From Geodermatophilus sp. DSM 45219 (lineage in GTDB: Bacteria; Actinomycetota; Actinomycetes; Mycobacteriales; Geodermatophilaceae), in contig NZ_FNIQ01000002.1 of NCBI RefSeq assembly GCF_900104025.1, positions 496,001-560,000 of the forward strand: a DNA stretch of 64,000 nt. The letters are read 5' to 3'. The notes below the pieces were generated by a model, which saw only the letters and a list, made by a program, of their open reading frames with translations, had not been told where the DNA came from and searched no databases. The position numbers and the translations under genes are program-made. This document shows positions 26,593 to 35,325 of the stretch, in pieces. The stretch's first letter is position 1. The number at the start of each line of letters is the position of its first letter.

Positions 26593-26632
26593 GGGTTTCT
26601 CCTTTAGATCGTGAAGCGGACGGACCTGGGGA

Positions 26633-26668
26633 GGGCGGTGCCGGAGAACTCAATCCCCGACACCGCCC
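26633..26668 (-). terminator. Hairpin after the major capsid gene
   Basis: GGGCGGTG (26633-26640) pairs with CACCGCCC (26661-26668) with a 20-nt loop, 10 nt after the capsid stop on the minus strand. No U-run follows. It resembles the hairpin after the major tail gene and may set relative expression. Confidence 0.55.
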
Positions 26669-26677
26669 AACTCAGAA

Positions 26678-27577
26678 TCAGGCGACAGCGTCAACGACCT
26701 TGGCGAACGCACCCAGGTCGGCGATGCCCCAGCCGTAGACAACCTCGGCGCGGAAGGCGACCTGGTTGTTGCGCTTGAGGTCACCCTGGCCGTCCGGGTC
26801 GCCGTACTCGATCATCTCAAGACCGACCTGGCGCTGAATGCCCCAGCGGATACCGGAGAAGTCACCGACGACGGCCTTGAGGTTGGTCGCAGAAGCGGCA
26901 ACGCCAGCAGCGCCAACCGTCTTGGAGACCGACGCACGGTGGCCATCCAGCTCCGACACCTCAGTACCGAGCTTGAAGTTCGGGTACAGCTTCTGCTCAC
27001 TGTTGGTGCCACGGGCGGTGGAGAACCGAGCCGCAAAGGACGGGTCCAGGGCCACATCGCTGGGGACGTAGCCATTCGCCAGCACCAGGGTGTCAGCGGC
27101 GTCCAGGTAGGTGTACGGAGCAGCCGCAGCAACCTCGACCGAGCTGGTGGTAGCCGTCAGCCGGTCAGTCATGGCCGCCACTGCGGCGCCGTTGGCCGGG
27201 TTGATGGCGTGGAAGACCCCGTAGTCCAGCGCCCGCGAGAGGGACGGCTGGATGAGACCGAGGATCTGCTCGACGACCTGGAGCTGGTGGTCCTCGTCGG
27301 CCCACTTGACCTCATCGGTCCAGCGAACGGTCTTGTGGAACTTGAACGGCTTGACCGTCTTGACGGTGGGCGTGATGTTCGACGGACCCTTGTTGGCGCC
27401 CTCACCGACGTACTCGGCCTCGCCGATGTCGAAGGTCATGGACGAACCGTTGCCGAACAGCATGGGAAGGGCACCGGACAGGGCAGCGATGGTCGAGCCA
27501 TTCTGCACCTTGCCGAGCCACGGCTCGATGTACTGGACGGGGACCGTGATGGCCCCGGTGGTCAGGATTGCAGGCAC
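26678..27577 (-). CDS. Major capsid protein (HK97 fold)
   Basis: The 299-residue protein starts at GTG 27577 after AAGGAG. It shows the typical N-terminal segment VPVQYIEPWLGKVQNGSTIA, the E-loop-like EYVGEGANKGPSNITPTVKT and the P-domain WTDEVKWADEDHQLQVVEQI, followed by LGLIQPSLSRALDYGVFHAI and a C-terminal YGDPDGQGDLKRNNQVAFRA. No protease domain is fused; a separate scaffold gene lies upstream. It forms the icosahedral shell. Confidence 0.92.
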   Translation of the reverse strand: MPAILTTGAITVPVQYIEPWLGKVQNGSTIAALSGALPMLFGNGSSMTFDIGEAEYVGEGANKGPSNITPTVKTVKPFKFHKTVRWTDEVKWADEDHQLQVVEQILGLIQPSLSRALDYGVFHAINPANGAAVAAMTDRLTATTSSVEVAAAAPYTYLDAADTLVLANGYVPSDVALDPSFAARFSTARGTNSEQKLYPNFKLGTEVSELDGHRASVSKTVGAAGVAASATNLKAVVGDFSGIRWGIQRQVGLEMIEYGDPDGQGDLKRNNQVAFRAEVVYGWGIADLGAFAKVVDAVA

Positions 27578-27588
27578 AGCAGTTCTCC

Positions 27589-28056
27589 TTAAGAGTTAGG
27601 GTTCCGGCCGAAGAGTGCACCGACGAACTGCTTGTTCTCGTCGGGCTTCGGCGCAGGAGTGGTCGAGCCCTCACGGGGCACGTTGTTGCCAGACTTCTTG
27701 GTGCTGCCACGGCCGACCAGTCGGGTGACCTGCTTGAGCAGCAGTTCCGGGTCGTTCGCGGTGAGGAACAGATCGGCGTCGTCGGACTCGATACCGTGAA
27801 GCTCGACCAGGTGGGTGCGCAGTGCTTCTGCCACCTTGCTCGGGACCTCAGCGGCAGCCGACTCGGCCTTCTCCAGCTTCTGAGTGAGCTCACCAACCTG
27901 AGTAGCGGCTTCGGCGTTTGCCTTGGCCTCAGTGCGGTACTTCGCCGACTCCTTTCGGAGCTTCTCGACGTACTCCGCATCGAATACCTTCGGCTCCTGA
28001 CCGGCGCCCTCCTGGGGCTGCTCAGTAGTAGCGGTATCGGTAATTGGCTCGCTCAT
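27589..28056 (-). CDS. Head scaffolding protein
   Basis: The 155-residue protein is acidic and helical: FDAEYVEKLRKESAKYRTEA, then ATQVGELTQKLEKAESAAAE, a conserved arrangement in scaffold proteins before the capsid gene. The C-terminus (KQFVGALFGRNPNS) is a short capsid-binding-like tail. AGGAGG precedes ATG at 28056; the stop is 11 nt from the capsid start. Confidence 0.82.
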   Translation of the reverse strand: MSEPITDTATTEQPQEGAGQEPKVFDAEYVEKLRKESAKYRTEAKANAEAATQVGELTQKLEKAESAAAEVPSKVAEALRTHLVELHGIESDDADLFLTANDPELLLKQVTRLVGRGSTKKSGNNVPREGSTTPAPKPDENKQFVGALFGRNPNS

Positions 28057-28102
28057 TTGACCCTCCTGGGGTTAGTTCTATCGGTCGCCACCTGGACGGC
28101 CG

Positions 28103-28738
28103 CTAAGGGAGAGTGACTCCCTTACGTAGGTTGCAGACCAGATGCGTCCATTGGACGTTGGACTGGTCGTGCGCTCCGCCCTTGGAGAGCGGAAGAATGT
28201 GGTCCAGAGAAGCACTCTCTGGGTCTGGCCAGGGCAAGCTGCGGTCGATCGCGTCTCCACAAAGACCACACAGCCCGCCGCAGTCTGTCCAAGCGGTCTC
28301 GCCGTCTACCTGCCCGACCCCGCCGTACCGGGAAGCTCGCCGCTTGCGGTGGTGGTCACGGACCCGCTCGGGGTTCTCGGCCTTCCACTGAGCAAGTGCC
28401 GCTCGGTACTTCTCGGGGTTAGCCTCCCGATACATACGAGCTTGTTCTACGCGGCGGTCGCGGTTCCGTCGCTGCCATGCCAGCTTTGATTCTAGGTAGC
28501 GCTCGCGGTTTCGCTCACGCCATGACTCGGTGGCTGCCTTCGCGGCTTCGGGGTTCTCCATACGCCACTGGCGGTTGTACTCGGCGATGCGGTCAGCATT
28601 TGCAGCCTTATACGCCTTGCCAGCAGTCCGGACACACCCACGACACCGACGCTGACGCCCGTCCTTTGCAGCGGACTGTCGATGGAACTCGTCGAGAGGC
28701 TTACTCACCTCGCAGGTAGAGCAGCGTTTCTCGTCCAT
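28103..28738 (-). CDS. HNH endonuclease with zinc ribbon and helical repeats
   Basis: The 211-residue protein has an N-terminal zinc ribbon (RCSTCEVSKPLDEFH, RRCRGCV), a middle of basic repeats with the theme NPE/NRE-x-Y/R..W (residues about 45-135), and a C-terminal HNH domain (CGLCGDAID, LDHILPLSKGGAHDQSNVQW, THLVCNLRKG). ATG at 28738 is preferred over 28756 because the ribbon begins right after it. It splits the MuF and scaffold genes, which are adjacent in comparable phages, as expected of a homing nuclease. Confidence 0.82.
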   Translation of the reverse strand: MDEKRCSTCEVSKPLDEFHRQSAAKDGRQRRCRGCVRTAGKAYKAANADRIAEYNRQWRMENPEAAKAATESWRERNRERYLESKLAWQRRNRDRRVEQARMYREANPEKYRAALAQWKAENPERVRDHHRKRRASRYGGVGQVDGETAWTDCGGLCGLCGDAIDRSLPWPDPESASLDHILPLSKGGAHDQSNVQWTHLVCNLRKGVTLP

Positions 28739-28767
28739 TCTACCATTTTGCCACACTTTCCGGCGGT

Positions 28768-29571
28768 CTACGGTGCGCGTAGGTACTCGCGGATGCGGGC
28801 ATTGTTAGCTGCCCGCTGGCTCTTGCTACGGAACCGCTGACTAGGTGTGTACTTCTCTACCGGCCGAGGGTCGCCGCCCAGAACCGGCACGCACACACAA
28901 TCACACCGGTCGTGACTACTGAAGGTCGCGGTTTCGGCACTAAAGACCGCACCCCTGCCTGCGATCATCTTACAGAAATCACACGACTCACCGGTTGTCT
29001 GCCGTGCCCAGCCGCGCGCTTGTGGATCAGCCTTGAGTGATCCGATAACGCTGTCCCGGTCCATGTCGGCCACCAGGCGCTGGAAGCCACCCTCGACTCG
29101 GCCCTGGGCTGAGGCGAAGTCAGGGATGAAGTCCGGGTCGCCCAGCTTCGGGATGCGGATGACCTCGCCGGCCTCGTTGACCTCGGGATTTCCCCGGAAT
29201 AGCGGGTCCGTGCCCCACCCGATGAGTGCGTCATAGCGACCCTGGTCGGGCATCTCGGCCGGAATGGCGCGGAAGGTGCCCGGAACGCCCGACAGATCCC
29301 GCATATCGTCGTACCAGTCAGCACCGAGCGTGGCCGCAGCCGGTCCGTACTCCTCGGACAGTGCCGGAAGCGCCAGGGCCAGCCCGTCACGGAAGCGGTT
29401 CGGGTCCCGGCCGGTCAGACTGCGCCAGATACCACCCAGCTCGTTCAGGGCCAGCCGGAGCAGCGTCTCCAGGTCCACCCGGTGCAGTTGCAGCGACTCA
29501 CCAGCCACCACACTGCCCGCGAGAACCGCAGGCGGAATGGTCTGCTCAGGCGCTGACGTCGGCGTCGTCAT
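28768..29571 (-). CDS. MuF-like minor capsid protein
   Basis: The 267-residue protein follows the portal gene with a 26-nt overlap, the standard MuF place. The core has GWGTDPLFRGNPEV and a C-terminal Cys/His set (GESCDFCKMIAGRG, SSHDRCDCVCVPVLGG) like the metal-binding end of MuF domains. In many actinophages this gene is labelled capsid maturation protease; no clear protease catalytic set is visible here. It may join head assembly and DNA ejection. Confidence 0.78.
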   Translation of the reverse strand: MTTPTSAPEQTIPPAVLAGSVVAGESLQLHRVDLETLLRLALNELGGIWRSLTGRDPNRFRDGLALALPALSEEYGPAAATLGADWYDDMRDLSGVPGTFRAIPAEMPDQGRYDALIGWGTDPLFRGNPEVNEAGEVIRIPKLGDPDFIPDFASAQGRVEGGFQRLVADMDRDSVIGSLKADPQARGWARQTTGESCDFCKMIAGRGAVFSAETATFSSHDRCDCVCVPVLGGDPRPVEKYTPSQRFRSKSQRAANNARIREYLRAP

Positions 29572-31003
29572 CGCTCACCTGCACCGGAGCCTGATCCGGG
29601 GTCTGGGTGGCCTGGGCCCGCGCGGTGATGTCCCGGAGAGCCTGTCGGCCAGCGTTCCGGCGACGGTCAGCCATGGCTCGCTTGATTTCCTGTTCGGTGA
29701 GGCCCAATTTCTCGAGCCCGACCTCAGTCTCGGCCAGCCACGGGACCGAGGCGATCAGCTTCTGCCCGGCGTCGGCTTGAGCCGCACTGGAGATGAAGCG
29801 CGGGTTACGCCACTTGGGGGTGATGGTGCGCCAATCCCGAGGGACCTCGGTGAGACCATTCTGGATGGCCAGTCCGCGGACTACCGACCGTCGCAGTGCG
29901 GGCGTCCAGTCATCGGTCGCGCCCTCGGCCTCAGCGATCAGCTCATGCTGGCTCGCGTCGTAGGCTTCCGCACTGGTCGGGTTCGCCATATCTGTGATGG
30001 CCACCGACGTGTCCGGCAGCGACGCCTCACGGGCGAACTGCTTGGCCAGCGCGTTCAGGTGCGCAAGATGAGGCTCAGGAGAGGCGGCGTCGATCTGCTT
30101 GATATCGGCCCGCTGGTGCGTCGCATTCGGGTCCTCGTTGTCCGGCACACCGAAAATGCGGCCCAGCATCATCTGCCAGGCGGCCTTCTGTGACCCGTCC
30201 GCGTTCTTGAACAGCGCACCATCCGCACCCATCAGCCAGAGCTGCGGGAAAGAATACACATCCATGTGGCCTTCCATGCGGATAACCGTCCGCAGGCCCT
30301 GGTCGTGCAAGCTCATGATAGGCCGAGAGATACGCGAGGCACCAAAAGGCCGGCGGGGCAGCGGCTTGTAGGGGAACACCTCAGCCGGAACGCCCCAGGA
30401 GTGCTCGGCTCGATCGATCTGCCAGCCGGAGGAGTCCTTCTCGGCCGAGATCGTCATGTTCGGCAGGTACAGCGCGAACGCCGTGACGTTGCCCTTGTCG
30501 TCCCGGGCGATGATCGACAGCAGATTGTCCAGGCGGCGGGTGCGCGGGTTCCAATCGCCAGTGGCGTTCAACGCATCCTTGACGTGGATCAGCGAGGACG
30601 GCTCACCAATCGACGCATCGCCCTCGGTGTTGATGAGGAACGCCGGGCCGTGCTGGAGCGACGCCAGAATGGCACCATTCAGCTCGGTCTTGAGGTTGTT
30701 GGCCTCCGCCAGCTCATCCATACCCAGCGAACCGAGGTCGCCATCGGCCCACACCATGCGGTCGTGGTTGCACCGGCGAGCCAGGCCATCCACAGCCTTC
30801 GCCGACCACCCGAGCACCAGGCCCAGGTTGTAGTACTGCGGCGGAATGACAGTGCCGACCTGCTTGATGGCCCGCTTTCCGTCGTAGTAGGAGGCGCGCA
30901 GTATGTTTCTCGGCTGTCGGGCGTTCAGCTCATCCAGGAGCCGGTTCAGCGTGGCATTCTCGTCATCGGATAGGCCGGGCAGGGTCAGCTTTTCAGTATT
31001 CAT
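29546..31003 (-). CDS. Portal protein
   Basis: The 485-residue protein matches the SPP1 gp6-type portal family: LLDELNARQPRNILRASYYD, QYYNLGLVLGWSAKAVDGLA, IRMEGHMDVYSFPQLWLMG, LPDTSVAITDMANPTSAEAY. These fit the clip, wing and stem order of the family. ATG at 31003 overlaps the TerL stop as ATGA. It forms the dodecameric DNA channel at one capsid vertex. Confidence 0.92.
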   Translation of the reverse strand: MNTEKLTLPGLSDDENATLNRLLDELNARQPRNILRASYYDGKRAIKQVGTVIPPQYYNLGLVLGWSAKAVDGLARRCNHDRMVWADGDLGSLGMDELAEANNLKTELNGAILASLQHGPAFLINTEGDASIGEPSSLIHVKDALNATGDWNPRTRRLDNLLSIIARDDKGNVTAFALYLPNMTISAEKDSSGWQIDRAEHSWGVPAEVFPYKPLPRRPFGASRISRPIMSLHDQGLRTVIRMEGHMDVYSFPQLWLMGADGALFKNADGSQKAAWQMMLGRIFGVPDNEDPNATHQRADIKQIDAASPEPHLAHLNALAKQFAREASLPDTSVAITDMANPTSAEAYDASQHELIAEAEGATDDWTPALRRSVVRGLAIQNGLTEVPRDWRTITPKWRNPRFISSAAQADAGQKLIASVPWLAETEVGLEKLGLTEQEIKRAMADRRRNAGRQALRDITARAQATQTPDQAPVQVSDDDADVSA

Positions 31004-32493
31004 GAAAGTACCGTCAGCACCCTCTCGCTAGCCGTGCCGCCCCGAGACGGTCTCTGGACCTTGGTTGTCTGTGCACCCGACAGCGCCAATGTGGCGGCTT
31101 GGACCGGGGTGATATCTGAATGGGAGAGCTTTCGGCTCCACACCCACATGCCGGTGTCCCCCAGTGGGCGCTTACCAGCAGAAAGAGCAGCGGCAGAAAA
31201 CTGCGGCTGACCGATGTGGAACAGGTCTTGAGTAATGATACCGCTAAGAACGGTCGTACATGCGGAACCGAGCTCAGTTACACGAATCGGCGTAACCAGA
31301 ACCTGGGTGTCCTTGAAGTACCAGTGGCCGTTGTTGCGCTTCTCCAGGAGAGCCTTGATCGGCCCACCCACATCGACCATGATCGCGCGGATCTGCGGAT
31401 TCAGCTCCACATACTTCTCGATGTACGGCACCAGCCAGGAGACGCCGGCCCCCTTGGTGTGCTGGTCCTCGACCATCTCGAAGTGCCAGCGGCCATCGGG
31501 GCGGACACCGGCCATCGCCACTGAGGCATAGGCCAGATCGGGCCCACACTCGACACCCAGAGCGAACCTGTCGACAGCAATCGAGTGCTCGTCCTCGGCG
31601 GACTTCCAGGACGGGCCGGGGATGACCCCCTTGCCCATCGCCGTCTCCCAAATCCCCAGCGCCTCACGAAGCCACGCCTCGTCGCTGGGGAGGTTCTCCC
31701 GCAGCCGGAGCATCGAGGACAGCGGCGTGCGGTGCGGAAAGGACGGATTGGCCTTGGCCCACTGCTTGTGGTCGTCGGGGTCGGCGTCCGGGTCGGCGGA
31801 ACACTCCACGAACAAGGTGTCCTCGGTCTTGCCTTCCAGCGCCTTGGTCCGCTTGAGCGAGAACGCCTCGCCGGGATCGGCCGGCCGGGGTGGCGTGCCC
31901 ATGTAGAACAGCAGCGCGCCATGGGGGTGCCGGGTCTGGTTGGTGGCGGCCACCATGTCTTCCAGTGCCTTCTCCGTCAGGATCTGCGCCTCATCGAAGA
32001 CCTCGATATCGACTTCATCGAAGCCACGGCCGAAACCCTGCTCCCGCGCGCCGAACATGATGATCGATCCATTGAGGAACCGGATCTCCTGCTCACCGTT
32101 AGCGGTGCGGATGCCGTTGTGCGCCAGGAACGGTGCCACCTTTGGGTGCTGGGCGAATCCCTGCAAGCCCCGGAAGGTGTTGGTGATCGTCCGGTTGTGG
32201 TGGGCCGTCCACAGCACCTTGAGGCCGGGAAAGAGCACACACAGGGCGAAGATGAGCCGGGAGACTAGGAACGTTTTGGCTACCTGGCGCGGAATGGACA
32301 GCACCACACCGCCGACCGTGGCCGCGTATAGCCCGTCGGCACGCTTGCCGAGGACCGCCCGGCTCAGACCCTGCTGCCATTCATCGAACTCGACTCCGAA
32401 CTCGCGGAGTTGCTGTTCGACCGCTGGCCAGCCGGTGGAGGTGATGCCCGACGGAAGAACGACGTGTCGGGCGGCCTCAGACAGCCGAGGCAT
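31000..32493 (-). CDS. terL: Terminase large subunit
   Basis: The 497-residue protein has an ATPase domain with a Walker A-like SIPRQVAKTFLVSRL near residues 66-80 and Walker B EVFDEAQ near 163-170, with coupling motif FYMGTPP near 200. The nuclease half carries LGVECGPDLAYASVAMAG and AIMVDVGGPIKALLEK, giving the acidic cluster of the RNase H fold. The length is normal. It follows TerS by overlap. It cuts and pumps phage DNA. Confidence 0.93.
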   Translation of the reverse strand: MPRLSEAARHVVLPSGITSTGWPAVEQQLREFGVEFDEWQQGLSRAVLGKRADGLYAATVGGVVLSIPRQVAKTFLVSRLIFALCVLFPGLKVLWTAHHNRTITNTFRGLQGFAQHPKVAPFLAHNGIRTANGEQEIRFLNGSIIMFGAREQGFGRGFDEVDIEVFDEAQILTEKALEDMVAATNQTRHPHGALLFYMGTPPRPADPGEAFSLKRTKALEGKTEDTLFVECSADPDADPDDHKQWAKANPSFPHRTPLSSMLRLRENLPSDEAWLREALGIWETAMGKGVIPGPSWKSAEDEHSIAVDRFALGVECGPDLAYASVAMAGVRPDGRWHFEMVEDQHTKGAGVSWLVPYIEKYVELNPQIRAIMVDVGGPIKALLEKRNNGHWYFKDTQVLVTPIRVTELGSACTTVLSGIITQDLFHIGQPQFSAAALSAGKRPLGDTGMWVWSRKLSHSDITPVQAATLALSGAQTTKVQRPSRGGTASERVLTVLS

Positions 32494-32779
32494 CGAAGGA
32501 CTCGTCAGCGGCCCGGCCGCCGGTCCTGCCTTCCTTCGCCAGACGGGCGTCGATCTGCTTGATCTCGCGGACGATCTCGCCCAGCCGCTTGGTCAGGGCC
32601 GCCAGGTCGCGGGGGGCGGTCGCCTTGCTCTCTACGGACTCCGCGACACGATCCCGCATGGCAGCCCACAGTTCGCGCTCAGTGCCGTCCTTGGCGGCCT
32701 CTGTGACGCTCTTGGGGATCACGGGGGCAGGAGGCTGCTCGCCCGCAGCGACGGCTCGTAGCGGCGGTTTGCGAGTCAT
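32477..32779 (-). CDS. terS: Terminase small subunit
   Basis: AGGAGG lies 8 nt before ATG at 32779, which decides against GTG at 32788. The 100-residue protein has a Pro-rich start and a helical body (GTERELWAAMRDRVAESVES, LAALTKRLGEIVREIKQIDA), as in the TerS proteins encoded next to HNH genes in cos-type actinophages. It overlaps TerL by 17 nt. It recognises the packaging site. Confidence 0.8.
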   Translation of the reverse strand: MTRKPPLRAVAAGEQPPAPVIPKSVTEAAKDGTERELWAAMRDRVAESVESKATAPRDLAALTKRLGEIVREIKQIDARLAKEGRTGGRAADESFDASAV

Positions 32780-32911
32780 CTGGGGCACCTCCTGGACGTG
32801 GGAAAAATGGTTGAAGTCTGTGGAATCTTGCGGGGAGAGATCGGACCAATGCCCGGAGGTCTCCAGATCTTGATGAGAGGGGGACCTCCCCCACCCCGAC
32901 GCTCGTGAAGA
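32780..32911. other. Candidate cos / packaging site
   Basis: This 132-bp non-coding stretch lies between the HNH and TerS genes, where HNH-type cos phages usually have cos. It contains a GGGGG/CCCCC hairpin at 32879-32892 and GC-rich flanks. No overhang can be deduced without virion ends. Confidence 0.35.
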
Positions 32912-33187
32912 TCACGGCCGACGCAACGAACCGCTGCGCCGAGTCACACTGCCGAACGGCTTGTCGCTCTTGTCCCGGTTGCACTTGTTGTGGGCCGGGG
33001 CCAGATTGCCCGGGTCCTCGGTCCCACCGCTGTGTAGCGCCAGCTTGTGATCGACAACTCCGCTGAAAGGATCAGGAAATTTGAGCGTCAGATCGATGTC
33101 GTTACCGCAAAGCCAACAGACTGGATTAGCACGAAGGATGCGAGCGTTGCGCTGTGCTCGTGCTCGTCCATTGATGCGTTCGGTCAT
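32912..33187 (-). CDS. HNH endonuclease of the packaging module
   Basis: ATG at 33187 gives 91 residues with one HNH domain: CWLCGNDIDLTLKFPD, GVVDHKLALHSGGTEDPGNL and APAHNKCNRDKSDKPFGS at the end. HNH proteins beside terminase genes, as in HK97-type phages, are needed for cos cleavage with TerL; this small size and position fit that role better than homing. The basic N-terminus could bind DNA. Confidence 0.85.
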   Translation of the reverse strand: MTERINGRARAQRNARILRANPVCWLCGNDIDLTLKFPDPFSGVVDHKLALHSGGTEDPGNLAPAHNKCNRDKSDKPFGSVTRRSGSLRRP

Positions 33188-33310
33188 GAGCCGATGACCT
33201 TGACCATGTAGCCAACGAAGAAGAAGTGGAAGACTCGTGGCACAAGACACGTGACCACAGCATTCCCATCCTCTACTACGTTAGTGCTCACTTGCCAATG
33301 TGTCAACACA

Positions 33311-34312
33311 TCAGCTCGCATTGCTCAGTCTCTTACTCAGACCGTTACGTCTGCGCTTTCGATCACGGATCTGCTCGACTTCACCGATCTGAACCGTGAG
33401 CTTTCGTCCTGCCTTCTCGCTCGTGATGCGCTTCTCTGCTACCCACCTGCGAATGGTCGAGGCCGGCACACCTGTGAACCACTCGGCCCGGTACACCTCG
33501 ACGTATCCCTGACGGACCAGCATGTCACCCAAGTGGCGCAGCTCCTGGTAGTCGAAGGTCCGGTCACACCTACCGCAGTACACCGACCCGTGCTCGGGGT
33601 CAGGCCACAGCTTGCCGCCGCACTCCCCGGTATCCAGCAAGGTAGGGCACAGACCGACGGGGCTGGCCTTTGGCTCCTCGGTGCGGTTGACGTTCTCGAG
33701 CTGTCGCATGAGACGGGACAGGTCACGGTGTAGGTCGGAGACCCAGTGCTGTGCCGCCACCCAGGTCAGGTGCCGGGTCAGCAGATCCCGCTCACTGCTG
33801 ATGGTGTCGGTATCGGGGACGGACAGGTGGTGCCACGGGGCGAGGGAATGGCAGGACTCATGCCCGCACTGCTCGGTGCACACGGGGCCGGGATAGGGCC
33901 ATTCACGCCAGGAGATGGTGCGGGTGCGGCCGACCAGACCACGGTAGGTACGGACCCGAGAGGCGTACTTGTGCAGCACGGTGAACACCGAGAGGGTCCG
34001 ACCGGCGACCAGGGCGTCATCGGCATCCTCAGCCCATCCTGTGCCTACCCGGGGATCGGTATGCACCAGGGCATCGAGGAGGGCAGGGGCACGCTGGGAG
34101 CACAGGGTGGCGCCACGGGTGCCGCTGCTCTGCTGTAACGAGGGAACCGGGGACAGTGTGGCCACCTGGTCCTCGATGTCCCGCAGCAGGGAGGACAGGG
34201 CCTGGTAGTGGCTATCGCAGACCAGACCTACCTCGGCAGGTACGGATGTGCGGTGCAGGACGCAGGTGGCGGGGGATAGGTCAGTGTCCTGGACTGGGGT
34301 GTGGGTGGACAT
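33311..34312 (-). CDS. Zinc-finger and helix-turn-helix DNA-binding protein
   Basis: The 333-residue protein has an N-terminal Cys/His pair (CVLHRTSVPAEVGLVCDSHY), a central Cys-rich segment (CTEQCGHESCHS), a zinc ribbon (CPTLLDTGECGGKLW...VYCGRCDRTFD) and a C-terminal MerR-like HTH (FTGVPASTIRRWVAEKRITS) with a basic tail. Similar composite proteins occur near the lysis/packaging border of actinophages and are annotated only as DNA-binding. It may control late transcription or packaging. Its start overlaps the membrane gene stop as TGATG. Confidence 0.7.
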   Translation of the reverse strand: MSTHTPVQDTDLSPATCVLHRTSVPAEVGLVCDSHYQALSSLLRDIEDQVATLSPVPSLQQSSGTRGATLCSQRAPALLDALVHTDPRVGTGWAEDADDALVAGRTLSVFTVLHKYASRVRTYRGLVGRTRTISWREWPYPGPVCTEQCGHESCHSLAPWHHLSVPDTDTISSERDLLTRHLTWVAAQHWVSDLHRDLSRLMRQLENVNRTEEPKASPVGLCPTLLDTGECGGKLWPDPEHGSVYCGRCDRTFDYQELRHLGDMLVRQGYVEVYRAEWFTGVPASTIRRWVAEKRITSEKAGRKLTVQIGEVEQIRDRKRRRNGLSKRLSNAS

Positions 34313-34785
34313 CAGGGCCTCACTACCACCATCTCGGGATTGGTTGGGGTGTGATTACCTGAGCGGGCATCCTCGGCCATCTTGCGTGGCATAGGGGGGA
34401 CCGCAACATTGGCAGTGCGTAATGCCTGAACCAGAATCTCCACGTAGCTGGTGAGTTGGTCCATTCGTGCCTCGGCCTCATCGAGCCTCTCTTGCATCCC
34501 CCGCATGACCCTCTCCTGCATGGACAGCACCCTGTCGGCGCGGTCAGTCGCCTTGCTGCCAACGTCGGCCATGATGGAGTCGGCCTCAGCCTCTGTGCGT
34601 CCGGCATCTGCTGCCATCTTGCGCTTCTGCTGCCGGACCATGAACAGTGCACCGATACCGCCGATCCCGCCGAGAGCGAGCAGCAGTCGCAACCCCCAGT
34701 CGAGTAGTTCGCCGAGGGTGGGCGGGGAGTCAGGTGGTGGCGTGGGGGAGATAGATTCGGCAGCGGTCAGGAGAACCTCGATCAC
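34312..34785 (-). CDS. Holin-like membrane protein with coiled coil, 157 aa
   Basis: One hydrophobic helix (LRLLLALGGIGGIGALFMV, about residues 32-50) follows a Pro-rich N-terminus and precedes a long charged coiled coil (RVMRGMQERLDEAEARMDQL). GTG at 34785 overlaps the previous stop. Pairing with a four-span membrane protein directly upstream resembles the two-holin arrangement of actinophages, in which a single-span coiled-coil protein accompanies the holin. No lysin gene is next to it. Confidence 0.6.
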   Translation of the reverse strand: MIEVLLTAAESISPTPPPDSPPTLGELLDWGLRLLLALGGIGGIGALFMVRQQKRKMAADAGRTEAEADSIMADVGSKATDRADRVLSMQERVMRGMQERLDEAEARMDQLTSYVEILVQALRTANVAVPPMPRKMAEDARSGNHTPTNPEMVVVRP

Positions 34786-35222
34786 CGGAGGTCCACCCCC
34801 GGATGTTCCTTGAGATAGGAGGACATCAAGACCAGGTCAGTGCGGATCTGCCAGCAGCGGGCCAGATTGGCGACCACGAAAGACAGCGGAAGCGCAATAG
34901 AGGTCACGCCATCCAACCCGTTCACCGCGAGCGAGGCGTAGATGTAGGTGCCGTAGAGGGCGGCCATCACGGTGAGGCCAGCACGCTCGATGAGTAGGCC
35001 CTCGATACGGCGGCGGTAGATCCCGTAGAGGGTCACGCCAGCGAACAGGACCAGGGCGATCCAGAAAGCGCGACCCCAGAACATATCGAACTCGGCGGCA
35101 ATGGCTGGTGAGATCCGTTGAGGAAGAACCGTCCCAACAATGCCGAGCGCGACACTGGCAACCAAGATGGCGACTTCGTGTGGCTGTCGGCCGGTGCGAA
35201 CTCGAAGCAGGCGTTCTGTCAC
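34782..35222 (-). CDS. Holin-like four-span membrane protein, 146 aa
   Basis: GTG at 35222 is preceded by GAGGGGAA. Hydrophobic segments are visible at about residues 18-36, 48-68, 82-100 and 106-125, separated by charged turns (YRRRIEGLLIERAG). It ends in a polar tail. Size and topology suit a holin or a related phage membrane protein. It begins the late block together with the single-span protein. Confidence 0.6.
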   Translation of the reverse strand: MTERLLRVRTGRQPHEVAILVASVALGIVGTVLPQRISPAIAAEFDMFWGRAFWIALVLFAGVTLYGIYRRRIEGLLIERAGLTVMAALYGTYIYASLAVNGLDGVTSIALPLSFVVANLARCWQIRTDLVLMSSYLKEHPGVDLR

Positions 35223-35325
35223 AGCAGGGTTCCCCTCAGAGGATTAGTGGATACACCACAAAGGATGCCCGCTTGATCTGTGAATACCACGTGACGAACA
35301 CCCCTCCCCGTTGTGTTACGACTAC

